From Vitrella brassicaformis (lineage: Eukaryota > Sar > Vitrellaceae): a stretch of 64,000 nt of DNA. Within the stretch, counting starts at the first letter, position 1. Each line of letters starts with the position of its first letter. The position numbers and the translations under genes were made by a program. The DNA lies in the NCBI GenBank assembly GCA_001179505.1, contig CDMY01000450.1:1-64000 (forward strand), in the 5' to 3' direction. Shown in pieces: positions 11,828-23,383 of this stretch. The notes under the pieces are model-generated. The model searched no databases and had not been told where the DNA came from. It saw only the letters and a program-made list of their open reading frames with translations.

Positions 11828-12006
11828 ATCTGGGGAGGCTGGCGATTTGATCCTTCTGAGGACAGCTGAGGACGGTAGGATATCAGACAGAGCGTGTTCG
11901 AGGCGTGTGCGTCGCGCTTTTACCCAGAGGTGGCCGTTCAATGCGCCGACTTGATCGTTCTACGCTGAGTTCCACCCAAGGATCCCATGGATGAGACGGA
12001 GGCAAG

Positions 12007-15000
12007 ATGAACCACACCGCGGCCTTCCAGAGCAGCCATTACATGCACGGAAATGGCTCAAAGATCACGATGCAACCTCTCGCCGCACAAGTGGATGCGT
12101 ACGTCAAGGGCCTGCCTCGAGAGGAGACCATGTCTTACGAGCGGCTGTGGGTGGCTGCCGGCTGTCCGATGGCCAACAATCGGCTGGAGGGCCGCGCCGC
12201 ATTCGAGTTCCTGACCAAGAGCGGCCTCTCGCGTGAAGTGCTGCGGGGCGTGTGGGAGCTGGCTGACGTGCAGAAGAGGCATGCACTCATGTGGAATGAA
12301 TTCGTCCTGGCCATGAGGATCATCGCAGCCCACCAGCACGGCACCAAGGTCAGACAGAGGGCGACGGACGCAGCCAGCACCTTCTTATATAATGGGATCG
12401 ATCACTTCGTTTCGGCTGGCTCGCTGTGTGGCTGGGAGTGTGTGTCAGGTGTCATCTGTGGAGGAGCTCCTTGCCATGCGCCACCCTCCCGTGCCCTTCT
12501 CCTTCATCCCGCGGTTCCAGGGCGTCTCCCTGCCGTCCCCACCACCACTTGTGCCCGAGCAAGCCCCCTCACGACTCGACGTGCAAGCAGCGCCAGCGGT
12601 CATCCGGCCCACGCCTGGCGGTGGCGGTGTGGCGGTGAAGGCTGCTAGTGCGATGGATGACTTGCTGTCGTTTGACGAAGGGCCGGCCGTCACTGCGGCG
12701 GCTGTTCCCATGCCCTCTGCCCCCGAGGCGGCGACAAGTGGTGAGAGGGTCGACAAGAAAGCAGCAGAGGCGGAGATGCCTGTGAGTGACACCAGAGAGA
12801 CGGCGCAGAAGCGCAAGGAAGACATGGTGGCGGAGCTCATGAGCAAAGCGGTGAGTGAGTGAGGGACAGAATCAGAGTCAGTCAGGAAACCTACGGCCTA
12901 AAGGATTGACGACCACAGCCGTTCTTCGTGAGTGACTGGGGCGCCTTTCTCTCTGCTCTCAGATGACGTCGTGGCGTGACGAGTACGACAAAAGGCGGAC
13001 ACCACTCTCGCAGCTCGCTGGCTCCAAGGGCGACTTGCTGGGCAGCGGGTCCCCAAAAGCCACCAGCAACGGCAAGTCGCTGCCGAGCATCCCCCCTCCC
13101 GCAGCCAGTGAGGCCAAGACAGCGTCTGACTGGGCCGCATTTGACGAGGGTGACGCCCTCTTCACCTCACACGATCCCTTTGGAAAGGCGTCAGCTGAGG
13201 CACAGGGCAGAGGGGACAGGTGGGCCAAGATGGCGGCATTTGACGAGCTTCTCGAGCCAGCACCACAGCCAGCAGTGGCAGCCCCACCTCAGATTGCTGA
13301 CAGCGGCGGCTGGGCGGCCTTCGATGCAACACCACAACAGCAGGAGGCACCTGGGGCCCCGCCGGCCGCTGGTGCTGGCGCTGCTACTGACGAATGGGCC
13401 GAGTTCGGCGACTTTTCATCTTCTCCATCCGTCCCGCCCCTGGCTGAGAGAGACGTTGCCAAGCCCATGCCTCCCCCACCCCCTCCCCCACCCCCTCCAC
13501 CAGAGGCAAGGCCATCTCGGCCTTCACCTCCCCCGCCACCACCGCTACCAGTACCAGCTGCCCCACCCGTCTCTGCCTCTCAAGCCCCCAAAGAGAAGCC
13601 CTCGTCTCCCCGGCCATTGAGTGAATTGTCCATATCGGCCGACACCGTCGCCGCCTCGAGCAATTCTCAGCTGCCCGCATCCGACGACCCCTTCAAGTCT
13701 ATCGCAATGGAGGAAAGTGGCGGCACCAAGGGCGGCGGGTCCCTCGACAGCGCCGAGTGGGGCTTCGCTTCGCCTGGTGCGGCAGCTGGGCGGCTGCCCG
13801 ACTTCTCGGGTGCCGACAGCTGGGCTGCCACAAAGGACAAGAGGGACGAGGAGGAGATGCTTCCCTTCCCATCGACAGCAGGAGCACTAGCTATCCCGCC
13901 TCCAGCAGACCAGTTCTTCGCTGACTTCGACGACGGCCCCAAGACGTCAGAAGGCGCCCTTCCCCCTTCCAGTGGCATGCTCATGGACGACGTGTGGAAA
14001 GATCTGGGCGGATCTGACAAGCGGACCCCGTCGCCTCAGCCCTCCGATGGGGGCGACAGCGGCAGCCCATCCGGCAGCCCCCCACGATACGACGTCAAAC
14101 CGAGCGACATCGCGCATTCGTCTGGAGGGACGGACGCCATCTTTCCCGATCCATTTGAGGCTCTGGGGAACGGCCACAGGCCAAGCGATGAGGCAGCCGA
14201 CGCAGTCCGTTTGAGCGCCACTCCCACCCTTGACACAACAGCTCTCAAGATCGACCCGGTGCTGCCGCCGACCATCTCTCTCACCGCCCCTGCTGCCGCT
14301 GCCGAGTCATGGGATGCCTTCGACGACTTGATCCACCCGCACCCCCCCTCCGCCCCCCTCTCGCCCCCCCAGGATCAGCACATGGCTCATCCAGCGCGTG
14401 AAGGCGACGTGGCCCCCAGCATCAGGGCCGATGACATGCCAGGTCTGGTCAAGTGGTGGGGTGTGGCAGAGGCGCTGCTACTCAAGGTGCTCAGGACAGG
14501 GGGGCTGTCGCAGGAGGGGGGAGAGGAGGGGGAGGGGGCAGGCTGCGTGCCCCTCGGCGTCATGCGAGAGTTCGACCGCACGGTGCCGATGCTCGAGGCC
14601 CACCACAGTGAGTCCCATCGCAGGACAGACAAGCCGCCCCAGCTTCCAGCCCCCTCTGTCCGCCACAGACACGAGGTCACCGCAGCCATGGCGTCCTACG
14701 CCGAGAGAGTCGAACACGCCAGGAGCCGCAGAAGCGTCAGGCGGGCATCGGCATCAGCAGGGGGTGACGACGCCACGGCAAGCAGCCCCGACGTGTTGGG
14801 TGTCGGCCACAGTTTGGGGCTGGCCTTTCTGCACGAGCAACTGGATAAGCCGCTGGTCAAGCAGCTGGGGCGAGTGGGTGAGTCGCTGCGCAGTCTGCAC
14901 CGAGAGTCCGAGAGGAAGAGGGAGGAGAGGGAGAAGGGGAGACAGGACGGCAGGAGGCTGCCCAGGGTGAGTGACGCGCAGCAGCTGCTGCACGAGAGAC

Positions 15001-16363
15001 TCGCAGAGCTGGCAAGGCTGTACAAGGCGGCAAGGTCAGTAGGTGACCACACACACACACACACACACAGACGCCTGCACATGCACGCAGTCAGTCACAC
15101 TGTGTCTGTCTTCTGGGTTAAACAGGGTGTGGGTTGGCGTCATCACCTCTCTCCAGCTCCTGGATGAGTTCGATGCCCACGAGGGGCCGAGGTCGTCGAG
15201 GGAATTTGCAGACCCCTTCGCATCAGCCACACCTGCGCCTACATCCACCACCACGGCTGGCCGAGCCTCTGATCCATGCCTTGCCGCACTGCGGACGACC
15301 CTCCGAGCAGCCACCGAGCTCAAAAGACTCCTGAGAGACATACAGAACCAGGTATGGTGCATAGAGCACATGGACAGACAAGAGCCGATGGCTGCTCTTT
15401 GCCTCAATTCAGGTTGCGTGTTCGAGCCAGCTGGCCGTCGACCCCCACCGCAAGGCCCCTCCTGCCGCCGAGAAGCCCATCGATCTGAGCGATCCATCCG
15501 ACCAACGAGAGCTCGCCCGCAACGCCGGTTTCCAGAACTTGATCCGTGGCTGCGCTACGCTTTATCGGCTGCTATGGCGCCTCAACGTCGTGGCTTCGCC
15601 ATTCCTGTTCCCTCCAGCCACCGACCTGCAGCGACTCGCCCACATAAGGCGACACGTCTTCAGGGAGGGGGCGGCTGCGACGGGGAGCGGGCCATCGCCC
15701 CTGCATCTCTCGGCTGGTGGGCGGAAGGAGTGGGTGGATGTGTCTGAGCGGGTCAGCGCGGCGCTGGAAGAGGCGGCCGAGATGTGGAACAGCCTGCTGA
15801 GTCAGCTCAAGCCCTTCTTCGACCCCAAACAACAGCCGTGTGGGAGTGATTCGGGCGTCGCGACCACATCTAAGGAGAGGAGGGAGGGGGCGAGGATGTG
15901 TGTGGTGCTGGGAAGGGCCTCGTTCCCTGGGCAGGGCTTCGAGTCGATCGACAGTCTGTTCCCCAAATGGTCGTCTGGAGCTGTGGTGACGTCAACGTCG
16001 GCCACGTCTGATGCCGCATGCCCCTTCTCTGTGACCTTCTGGGAGACATTGTCTGAGAGCGAAGAGCAGCTCCCCGAACAACCGAGCAGGACCCTCTGTT
16101 CGCTGTGTTGCCTGAGGGCAGCCTCCCCCTCGTCGGTGTCGCCTGTTGCCTCATCGAGTGGGGGTGTGGGTGTTGGTGATGTGGGCACCAGTCGGCAGGT
16201 GACGCTGTCGCATCCCTTTGATGAGGTCAGCCTGGGCGTGGAGCCGCCTGCGTCGGCCGTGTGGATGGGCCACCTGTTCCACACCGCCTGCATCAACTTC
16301 TGGATGTCTCATGTGGACGTGGGAGGCGCTGCAGCCCTGCCAGATGTGCCGCTGCACCGATAG
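12007..16363 (+). CDS. EH-domain endocytic or trafficking adaptor, synergin-like
   Basis: Five exons: 12007 to about 12348, about 12450-12852, 12963 to about 15034, about 15127-15351 and about 15415-16363. Residues 25-110 form an EH domain (FEFLTKSGLSREVLRGVWEL, then MWNEFVLAMRII). The long central exon is disordered and carries WxxF and DPF peptides: SDWAAFDEGD, GGWAAFDAT, DEWAEFGDF, DDPFKS, DPFEAL and SWDAFDDL. These are typical ligands of clathrin adaptor ear domains. It also has polyproline runs. Helical segments follow (GLAFLHEQLDKPLVKQL), and the C-terminus holds a Cys/His cluster, TLCSLCCL then GHLFHTACINFW, resembling the zinc-like C-terminal region of gamma-synergin proteins. A role in TGN or endosome clathrin transport is inferred. 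The gene is divergent from the TRAP1-like gene. Confidence 0.8.
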
Positions 16364-17097
16364 GCAGACAACGGGATCGATCTGCGTCTGTTGGCTGGCT
16401 GATATGATGGCTGGGTGGCTGGCTGGCTGGCTGGCTGATCGATGGTTGGTTGATAGGGCGCAAGCTTGACGAACGAATGAATGAATGGCCATGCTGGCTG
16501 GGAGAGCGGTCATCTTGCAGCCCACCGATGTGATCACTGTGCGTGGGAGCGTGCGTGTGTGTGGATGCATCGACCTCTGTGTAGTGTGTGACGGATGGAT
16601 GTGTGCAGCACGCACATTTCGTTTCTTGTGCCTTGCAATCCATGCATGACGTGAATTCATGGCAAGTCGCTAAGTCAAGCTGCAGTGTAACATACACATG
16701 CACTCGCAAGGATGACCCATCGGCACTCAACACGTCAGCACACCACGGCAACACTGTCTTTTTCACCTAACGTCATGGATGTCCGGCGTCTCCCGCAACA
16801 GACGCACTTCTCTGTAAGAACCGGCATGAACTATTCTCCCCTCCCTCCCTGACCAGCTCGTCCCTCGTCATGGTGCTCGGAGCCTCTCTTCATCTACACC
16901 CTTTCTACACAACTGCAGCCATGCGCTGGCGGGTGGGCAGCCTGGCTGACTGGCTCACGGCCTCTTTGACATGGTGTCACCACATGCACATTCTCCCCAG
17001 GCACCCCCACTGTAACCATCACAACCGATTCTACCTGCCTAAGCTTCCCATCCCTCCCCTCCCGTCTCTGCTAAGTCGTCATGGCGCCAGTGGTCGG
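16364..17097. other. Intergenic DNA; the right part is flank of the duplicated ankyrin-like unit
   Basis: GGCT repeats lie near 16410-16435, and no coding exon was found. From about 16955 to 17097 the sequence matches 21484-21619, the same position downstream of copy B: the shared text runs from 'ggcctctttgacatgg' through 'ctacctgcctaagcttccc'. The duplicated unit therefore includes 3' flank. Confidence 0.6.
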
Positions 17098-18872
17098 CTA
17101 GTTGATGCCGAGTGGCTTGAAGAGGCCGATGTCGTTGACCCACCCCAACTGACCCCAACCGAACTGACAGTCGTCATTCCCCAGGTGGGTGTTGAAGCCC
17201 TTGACCACACCAGTCAGCCCATAGCGGGCCGCCTCGACCAGCCGCGCCCGATGCACCACCTCGCGCAGACCCACCCGCCGCACACGAGGCCCCTCTCTGA
17301 CGGCGAAGCACTGGAGGGGCACCCGCACCACCCGGCCGCCCACATTGGCCATGCCGCCGATGACCTCCTCATTGCCGGCCGTCTTGGTCGCCGCGCACTT
17401 GACGAAGTGCTGCATGGCCCTCTTGATGCGGTGGGCCACCACTGGCTGCCCGAGGGTGATGGTGTCGACGGCCTCTGGCTCGTGCAGGAAGGCACCGATC
17501 TTCCAGGCCACCTGGGCCGTCGCATCCGTGAGGGCAAATGGGGAGGGGGCAGCAGGGGCATGTGCTGCAGCAGCAGTGGATGTGTCAGTGGGGGTGGTGG
17601 GCGGGGCGGGGCGGGCGAGGGGCAGCAGCCACGTCAGCATGTTGGCGGCGTCACGCTGTGGGCAAAGGGCGCCGTTGACGCCGTCCATGACGGCCTGGGG
17701 CAGCTCGTCGTTGAGGACGGTGAGGTACTCGGCCAACACCACACCGTGGGCCTCTCGTGACTCCTGGCGAGCATTGGCCGGCAGCTGTTGTGGGGTTTGG
17801 ACCATGTCGATGGCAGCCCCGATGTCAGCAGTGCGCGGATGGCCCGCTGCATCCCGCTGACCGTCTCATCACGCTGCTCGGACCGGGCCTGACGCTGCCA
17901 GACGGCGACCTTGATGGCAGCGATGCCCAAAGGCGTCTGGTGGGCGCCGAAAGGCCAGTGAGCTGTAGCTGTGTTGATGTGTGCGGGGCTGAGGTGCTGG
18001 CACAGCCACTCGATCACGTGATACGGAGACGTGACTGCTGCTCGCTGAAGGGGCTGAAACATCGGCTGCTGCTGTGGGGCCGTGAGGCTGGCGCCGTTGT
18101 CCATCATTAGCTGGAGGTAGCCGTGGATGAAGGCTCGCGAATATACGCGGCCCACACTGGCTGCACGAAGGATAACACTCCAGTCACCATCTGCCGCTGC
18201 CTCGGTGGCGAGGCAGGGGTTGAGCTTGACGAGGTGCTTGTAGATGGCCATCAGGGCCGCCTCATACTGCTCAGTCACGCGCACCCCACCTGGCAGTAAA
18301 GCCACCTGCCGCCCTTGCAGAGCCGCTCCGTTGGCCACGAGGGTCTTGAGCGCCGTCAGGTTGGCCGCACGCACCGCCACTCTGATGGGCTTGGGCTTGA
18401 GCCAGTCCGTGGAGATCCGCGCAGCAGGTGCTGGTGACGTGGGTGGCTCATTGAGCCCGACGCCCTCCTGGATGAGAGCCGACAGGACGCCCGTTTGCGT
18501 CTCACGCGATGGCCAGAGCGGCAGCACCAGCCGTCCACCGATCGCGAGCCACACCGCGGCGCATTCGAGCGCCGTGGGAGTGCTCCAGTCGTCGATGGCC
18601 AGCGTCAGCAGACAGACACGCCGCCGATACGCGGCATCACTCCGCGAGGTGATGAGGTCAATGCAGACCCGTGGGTCGGCCCCCTTGCGGACGAGCTGTC
18701 GGATGCCGTCAGGTGTGATTGTGCGTCGCATGATGCCCTGGACGAGCCGCTTGGTGGCATTGCTGGTGTTGGGCGGGAACAGTGCCTCCACCTTCTCTAT
18801 CTTCACCTCCTGCTGCTGCGGCTGCGGGTGTGGCTGCTGTGGTTGCTGTCCGGCTGATGATGAAGCCGACAT
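17098..18872 (-). pseudogene. Ankyrin-like repeat family protein, copy A, frameshifted
   Basis: Paralogue of 21620-23383. From the ATG at 18872 the protein starts MSASSSAGQQ, followed by a Gln/Pro-rich stretch, RRTITPDGI, LAIDDWSTPTALE, LKTLVANGAAL, LQLMMDNGASL and VIEWLCQHLSP. Degenerate ankyrin-like motifs (LVANGA, MMDNGAS, LLTSG) recur. The frame breaks at a run of four C at 17817-17820, where copy C has five. The remainder (VVLAEYLTVLNDELP to GWVNDIGLFKPLGIN) continues in the next frame to TAG at 17098. The break could be a homopolymer error. A splice-acceptor-like TGTGTGCAG just upstream of the ATG suggests an intron in the 5' leader. The function is unknown. Confidence 0.7.
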
Positions 18873-19325
18873 GATGATCAAATCCTGCACACAGCAGAAC
18901 CACGCACAACGCTCAGACTTGGTTTAAGGTGTTGTGCTGCGCTGCTGTACCGCAGAATTGGGCACTGACGAATGGCTCCTCAGATGCCGTCACCCTGAGC
19001 CGAGTCAGTCACCCCAGTGAGGTGAGCTGCACACAAGCAGCTCGAGATGTTCGGCAGCCCTCGGTCGCTTCCTTTGCGGCCCTGCGTACCTGATCGATCT
19101 ACTGTGAGAGCTCGGTGCTTACTTCTCCTCGGAGCGCCACGAACGGCAACAATGCTGCCTGCAGGAAAACACAGAGGTAGATGCATACCATGGCCAGATC
19201 TGCATCTTAATCTCTTTCCCTACCAGAGATCTACGGTAGTGTAGGTTTCCGCCCTCCCCTCCCATGTCCGTGTTGCAGGTTAGGGTGCTCTGTGAAACCG
19301 CTACCCTTTCTCTTTTCTTGAGGTC

Positions 19326-19334
19326 AAGCTCGCA
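19326..19334 (+). promoter_or_regulatory. AAGCTCGCA promoter motif, copy 4
   Basis: The flank is CAAGCTCGCAATC, nearly the same as the copy at 11819. It lies between the start of ankyrin-like copy A (18872) and the J protein (19917). Confidence 0.45.
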
Positions 19335-19486
19335 ATCGCTGTGCGTACGCGGTTTCTTCTCCCCTTCCTCCTCTCCTCTCCCGAGCACGAGTGCGTCATC
19401 TGTTCCATATCGGTGCGTTTTCTCAGCCGTTTTCCAGCCTGGTGGGCACAGGCCAGGTCACGCACAGGCCAGGAACCAGACAGAGA

Positions 19487-19819
19487 GGGGGGGGGGGGGG
19501 GGGGGGGGGNNNNNNNNNNNNNNNNNNNNNNNNNNNNNNNNNNNNNNNNNNNNNNNNNNNNNNNNNNNNNNNNNNNNNNNNNNNNNNNNNNNNNNNNNNN
19601 NNNNNNNNNNNNNNNNNNNNNNNNNNNNNNNNNNNNNNNNNNNNNNNNNNNNNNNNNNNNNNNNNNNNNNNNNNNNNNNNNNNNNNNNNNNNNNNNNNNN
19701 NNNNNNNNNNNNNNNNNNNNNNNNNNNNNNNNNNNNNNNNNNNNNNNNNNNNNNNNNNNNNNNNNNNNNNNNNNNNNNNNNNNNNNNNNNNNNNNNNNNN
19801 NNNNNNNNNGGGGGGGGGG
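19487..19819. other. Assembly gap of 300 N flanked by G runs
   Basis: There are 23 G at 19487-19509, exactly 300 N at 19510-19809 and 10 G at 19810-19819. A long G homopolymer probably stopped the assembly, and the gap size is a placeholder. Reading frames crossing it are not genes. Confidence 0.95.
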
Positions 19820-19916
19820 CGGAGGGCAGGAAAGGCGGCGAATGAAGTCGAGTGAAATCGTGTGCACCGTTGTAGATTTCCTGCCTGCCTGCAGGTGACA
19901 TTGGATTGTGGTCAGG

Positions 19917-20718
19917 ATGGTGATGAACCACTACGAGCGACTCGGCATCTCGAAGGATGCCACGAAGGAGCAAATCAGGAAGGCCTACTACAGCAAGAGC
20001 AAGAAGGTACGCCGCACCGTGCTGCCAAATGGCCTGTGCAGTGGCCACTCCTTCCCTCTGGCTGGCTTGGTGTTGCAGACACACCCTGACAAGGGCGGCA
20101 CGAAAGAGGCCTTTCAGAAGGTGAACGAGGCTCATGAGGTCCTCTCGAATGCCAAGAAGCGCCGCCAATATGATCTCACACGTACGGAGCACCCAAATGA
20201 CACTCTTCCACTCTGCCACTCTGTGTGTGTGGGGGGTGTCCTGCATGTGCTGGTGTCCTCTCAGTCGCTGGTGGCGTTCGGAAGACCACAACGAAGAAAA
20301 CAACCAAGAGCACATCGTCGCGGTCGAGCGCCAATGGTGCTTCGCGCGCCTCTCGACCGACCAACAATGAAAGCAACACCCACATGGGCTTCGGGAAGTA
20401 CTTCGACCGCACATACGCCTGGGTTGAACGGTACGCATGATAACATGAAAACAACACCACTGAAGGGACATGGCTCTCCTCTCCGCCTGTGTCAGAAACG
20501 CTCCTGGCTACGTCGACTACGTTCTTCGTCAGGGCCGCTCCCGCTACAACATAGCGGCCTACAACCGATCCTACGAGTACTGCAAAGGCAAGTACGGGGC
20601 GGCGGCCGCCCCCCGATACACCTACAGGTACAACTTCGGCTACGGATACGGCTATGGCGGCTTCTTCGATGTCATGGGGGATTGGGGCGATGACGGGTAC
20701 GATTACTTCCCGTGGTAA
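19917..20718 (+). CDS. Small J-domain (DnaJ-like) protein
   Basis: Four exons: 19917-20006, 20080-20180, about 20273-20430 and 20496-20718. The J domain opens MNHYERLGISKDATKEQIRK. An intron falls just before the HPD motif (THPDKGGTKEAF), which then leads to FQKVNEAHEVLSNAKKRRQY. This is enough to stimulate an Hsp70. After the J domain come a Thr/Lys/Ser-rich linker (KTTTKKTTKSTSS), FGKYFDRTYAWVER, and a Tyr/Gly-rich tail (YNFGYGYGYGGFF) ending in DYFPW. There is no zinc-finger or C-terminal substrate domain, so it is a class C J protein. The upstream splice-like CTGCAG at about 19893 hints at an untranslated first exon. Confidence 0.85.
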
Positions 20719-21619
20719 CCGCGTTTTCTGATGAGGTCTGGCATGGGGTCAGTGGTGGGCGAATGAGCGAGTGGGTGGGGATAAGAAATGCGCGCAGAGT
20801 TGCGTGCAGATGTCGCATAGAATGCATTTTTGCACTGTCATTCGTAGCCGATTGGCTGGCTGTCTTGTGGCCTACCCGTCCGTCTGTCCATATGTCTGCG
20901 GGTGGATGTGAGTGCATAGTGTATGGCGTGAGATAACACTGTTGTTCTCTATCGTTTTCTCCGTCGTTTTCCCCTTCCTACACACAGTCAGCCACCGTGA
21001 ATGAGCGAGTCGAGATAAGAAATGCGCGCAGAGTTGCGTGCAGGTGGGGGAGGAGTGGGTGGGTGGGTATCTGCATGGCCCGAGTGCAGCCGTATGCAGC
21101 CGATTGGCTGGCTGGTGTATGTCCGTCAGCAGCAAAGTGGTCAGTCAGTCGTATGCACCAACCACCCGTGTGTGTCTTGTGTGTACAAATATGTGTTTAC
21201 TTTGTGTGTGGGACCCTCTCTCTTCGAAGTAAACTCTCTCGAAATAAACCGGGATGACACCGAAAACACAGATGGCCCAGGATGACACGAATGCAGGGCG
21301 TGTCACCGCTGCACACACGACACCGATCCTTCTATGAATACATCAACACGCAGTCATCCGTGTGGGTGAGGAAGACGTCACCTACTGACACACACAACCA
21401 ACAGTCAGGCGCTCCTCGCCCACTGCCTCTCTACATAACTACAGGCTGGCAGACAATCACTCACATACACACATAGACGAACACGGCCTCTTTGACATGG
21501 TCCCTTCACATGCACACTCTCCCTAGGCACCCCACTGTAACCACCAGAATCGACTCTACCTGCCTAAGCTTCCCATCTCTCCCTCCCCTCTCTACATCAT
21601 CATGGTGGCCGTCAGCCGG
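20719..21619. other. Intergenic DNA with an internal direct repeat
   Basis: No coding exon was found. A 29-bp exact direct repeat is described separately. From about 21484 the sequence is the 3' flank shared with ankyrin-like copy A. Confidence 0.55.
20781..21043. repeat. 29-bp direct repeat with extended similarity, 234 bp apart
   Basis: The 29 bases at 20781-20809, starting ATAAGAAATGCGCGCAGAG, recur exactly at 21015-21043. Similarity extends left (GAATGAGCGAGT) and resumes to the right (GCCGATTGGCTGGCTG at about 20849 and 21099). This suggests a tandem duplication of roughly 230 bp that has since diverged. Confidence 0.75.
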
Positions 21620-23383
21620 CTAGTTGATGCCCAGCGGCTGGAAGAGGCCGATGTCGTTGACCCACCCCAATTGCCCCCAACCGAACTGACAGTCGTCGTT
21701 GCCCAGGTGGGTGTTGAAGCCCTTGACCACACCAGTCAGCCCATACCGGGCCGCCTCGTCCAGCCGAGCCCGATGCACCACCTCGCGCAGACCCACCCGC
21801 CGCACAGTCGGCCCCTCTGTGACGGCGAAGCACTGGAGGGGCACCCGCACCACCTGGCTGCCCACATTGGCCATGCCGCCGATGACCTCCTCATTGCCGG
21901 CCGTCTTCGTCGCCGCGCACTTGACGAAGTGCTGCATGGCCCTCTTGATGCGGTGGGCCACCACGGCCTGCCCGAGGGTGATGGTGTCGACGGCCTCTGG
22001 CTCGTGCAGGAAGGCACCGATCTCCCAGGCCACCTGGGCCGTCGCATCCGTGAGGGCAAATGGGGAGGGGGCAGCGGGGGCATGTGCTGCAGCAGCAGTG
22101 GATGTGTCAGTGGAGGTGGTGGGTGGGGCGGGGCGGGCAAGGGGCAGCAGGCGCGTCAGCATGTTGGCGGCGTCTCGCTGTGGAGAGAGGGCGCCGTTGA
22201 CGCCGTCCATGACGGCCTGGGGCAGCTCGTCGTTGAGGACGGTGAGGTACTCGGCCAACACCACACCGTGAGCATCTCGAGCCGCCTGGTTGACGTTGGG
22301 CCGCAGCTGCTGGGCAGTCTGCACCATGTCGATGGCTGCGGCCGACGTCAGCAGTGTGCGGATGGCCCGCTGCATCCCGCTGACCGTCTCGTCACGCGGC
22401 ACAAAGGGATTCTCCTCCTCACCATCATCATCTTGGCTGCGCAAGTCGGTGACCCTCATGGCAGCCATCTCCAAGGCCCTCTGGTGGACTCCTCTCCTTG
22501 CTGTGGTGTTGATCTGGGTGGGGCTGAGGTGCTGGCAGAGCCACTCGATCACGTGATACGACGAAGAGAACGCTGCTCGATACAGGGGCTGAAACATCGC
22601 CGGCTGCTGTGTGAGGCTGGCGCCGTTGTCTTTCATCAGCTGCAGATAGCTGCGGATGAACTTGTCCGAGTAGATGGGGCCCACACAGGCGGCCGAATGG
22701 ATGACATTCCAGTCACCATTTGTTGGCTCGGTGGCGAGGGAGGGGTCGAGCTCGACGAGGTAGGTGTAGATGGCCATCAGGGCCGCCTCATACTGCTCGC
22801 TGGTGCGCACCTCACATGGCAGGGAGGCCAGCTGCCGCCCCAGAGAAGGTGCTCCGTTGGCCACGAGGGTCTTGACGGCCGTCAGGTTGTCTGCCCGCAC
22901 CGCCACCGTGATGGGAGCGATAGCTCGAGAGCGTCGTGGCGGTGGCGTGGGTGGCCCACTGAGCCCGACGCCCTCCTGGATGAGAGCCGATAGGACGGCC
23001 GCCTGCACCTCACGCGATGGCCAGAGCGGCAGCACGAGCCGTGCTCCTGGGCATAGCTCGGCTTCGAGCGCCGTGGGAGTGCTCCAGTCGTCGATGGCCA
23101 CTGACAGCAGACACACTCGCAGCCGAAACTCCTCCTCATCATCACCCCACGTGGTGATGAAGTCAATGCACACGGCAGGGTCGGCCCCGTCGCGGACGAG
23201 CCGCCGGATGTCGTCAGGTGTGATTGTGCGTCGCATGATGCCCTCGATGAACCGCTTGGTGGCATTGCTGGTGCCGCCGGGGACACGGATCTTCACCTTC
23301 TGGATCTTCATCTCCTGCTGCTGCTGCTGCGGCTGCGGGTGTGGCTGCTGTGGTTGCTGTCCGGCTGATGATGAAGCCGACAT
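21620..23383 (-). CDS. Ankyrin-like repeat family protein, copy B, intact
   Basis: A single exon of about 587 codons from the ATG at 23383 to TAG at 21620, the only unbroken member of the three in this window. The order is a Gln/Pro-rich start (MSASSSAGQQPQQP), RRTITPDDIRRLV, LSVAIDDWSTPTALE, LKTLVANGAP-type and LMKDNGASL-type degenerate ankyrin motifs, VIEWLCQHLSPTQIN, a Pro/Ala/Thr-rich linker, and a well-conserved C-terminal domain (VVAHRIKRAMQHFVKCAA, GMANVGSQVVRVPLQCFAV, GVVKGFNTHLGNDDCQFGWG). That C-terminal domain is the best-conserved part among copies. A splice acceptor (TGTGTGCAG) sits 13 bases before the ATG, so a noncoding first exon is likely; an open extension to 23470 is the alternative. 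The function is unknown and I do not recognise the C-terminal domain. Confidence 0.75.
   Translation of the reverse strand: MSASSSAGQQPQQPHPQPQQQQQEMKIQKVKIRVPGGTSNATKRFIEGIMRRTITPDDIRRLVRDGADPAVCIDFITTWGDDEEEFRLRVCLLSVAIDDWSTPTALEAELCPGARLVLPLWPSREVQAAVLSALIQEGVGLSGPPTPPPRRSRAIAPITVAVRADNLTAVKTLVANGAPSLGRQLASLPCEVRTSEQYEAALMAIYTYLVELDPSLATEPTNGDWNVIHSAACVGPIYSDKFIRSYLQLMKDNGASLTQQPAMFQPLYRAAFSSSYHVIEWLCQHLSPTQINTTARRGVHQRALEMAAMRVTDLRSQDDDGEEENPFVPRDETVSGMQRAIRTLLTSAAAIDMVQTAQQLRPNVNQAARDAHGVVLAEYLTVLNDELPQAVMDGVNGALSPQRDAANMLTRLLPLARPAPPTTSTDTSTAAAAHAPAAPSPFALTDATAQVAWEIGAFLHEPEAVDTITLGQAVVAHRIKRAMQHFVKCAATKTAGNEEVIGGMANVGSQVVRVPLQCFAVTEGPTVRRVGLREVVHRARLDEAARYGLTGVVKGFNTHLGNDDCQFGWGQLGWVNDIGLFQPLGIN

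Larger units (their letters stand above)
18873..19916. other. Shared upstream region of copy A and the J protein, including a gap
   Basis: From 18900 to about 19230 the sequence resembles 59520-59820 upstream of copy C, including 'ctgcgctgctgtacc', 'gggcactgacgaa' and 'ggccagatctgcatctt'. The 5' flank is thus part of the duplicated unit. A promoter motif lies at 19326 and an assembly gap at 19510-19809. No coding exon was found. Confidence 0.55.

Noticed and set aside
16870-17760. 296-codon plus-strand open frame
   Set aside because: It is antisense to the conserved C-terminal domain of ankyrin-like copy A.
19264-20471. Several open frames crossing the gap
   Set aside because: They run through 300 N and G homopolymers, which contain no stop codons by construction.
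21602-22993. 463-codon plus-strand open frame
   Set aside because: It is the antisense of ankyrin-like copy B, whose minus frame is longer and conserved in copies A and C. GC-rich coding DNA often leaves the opposite strand open.
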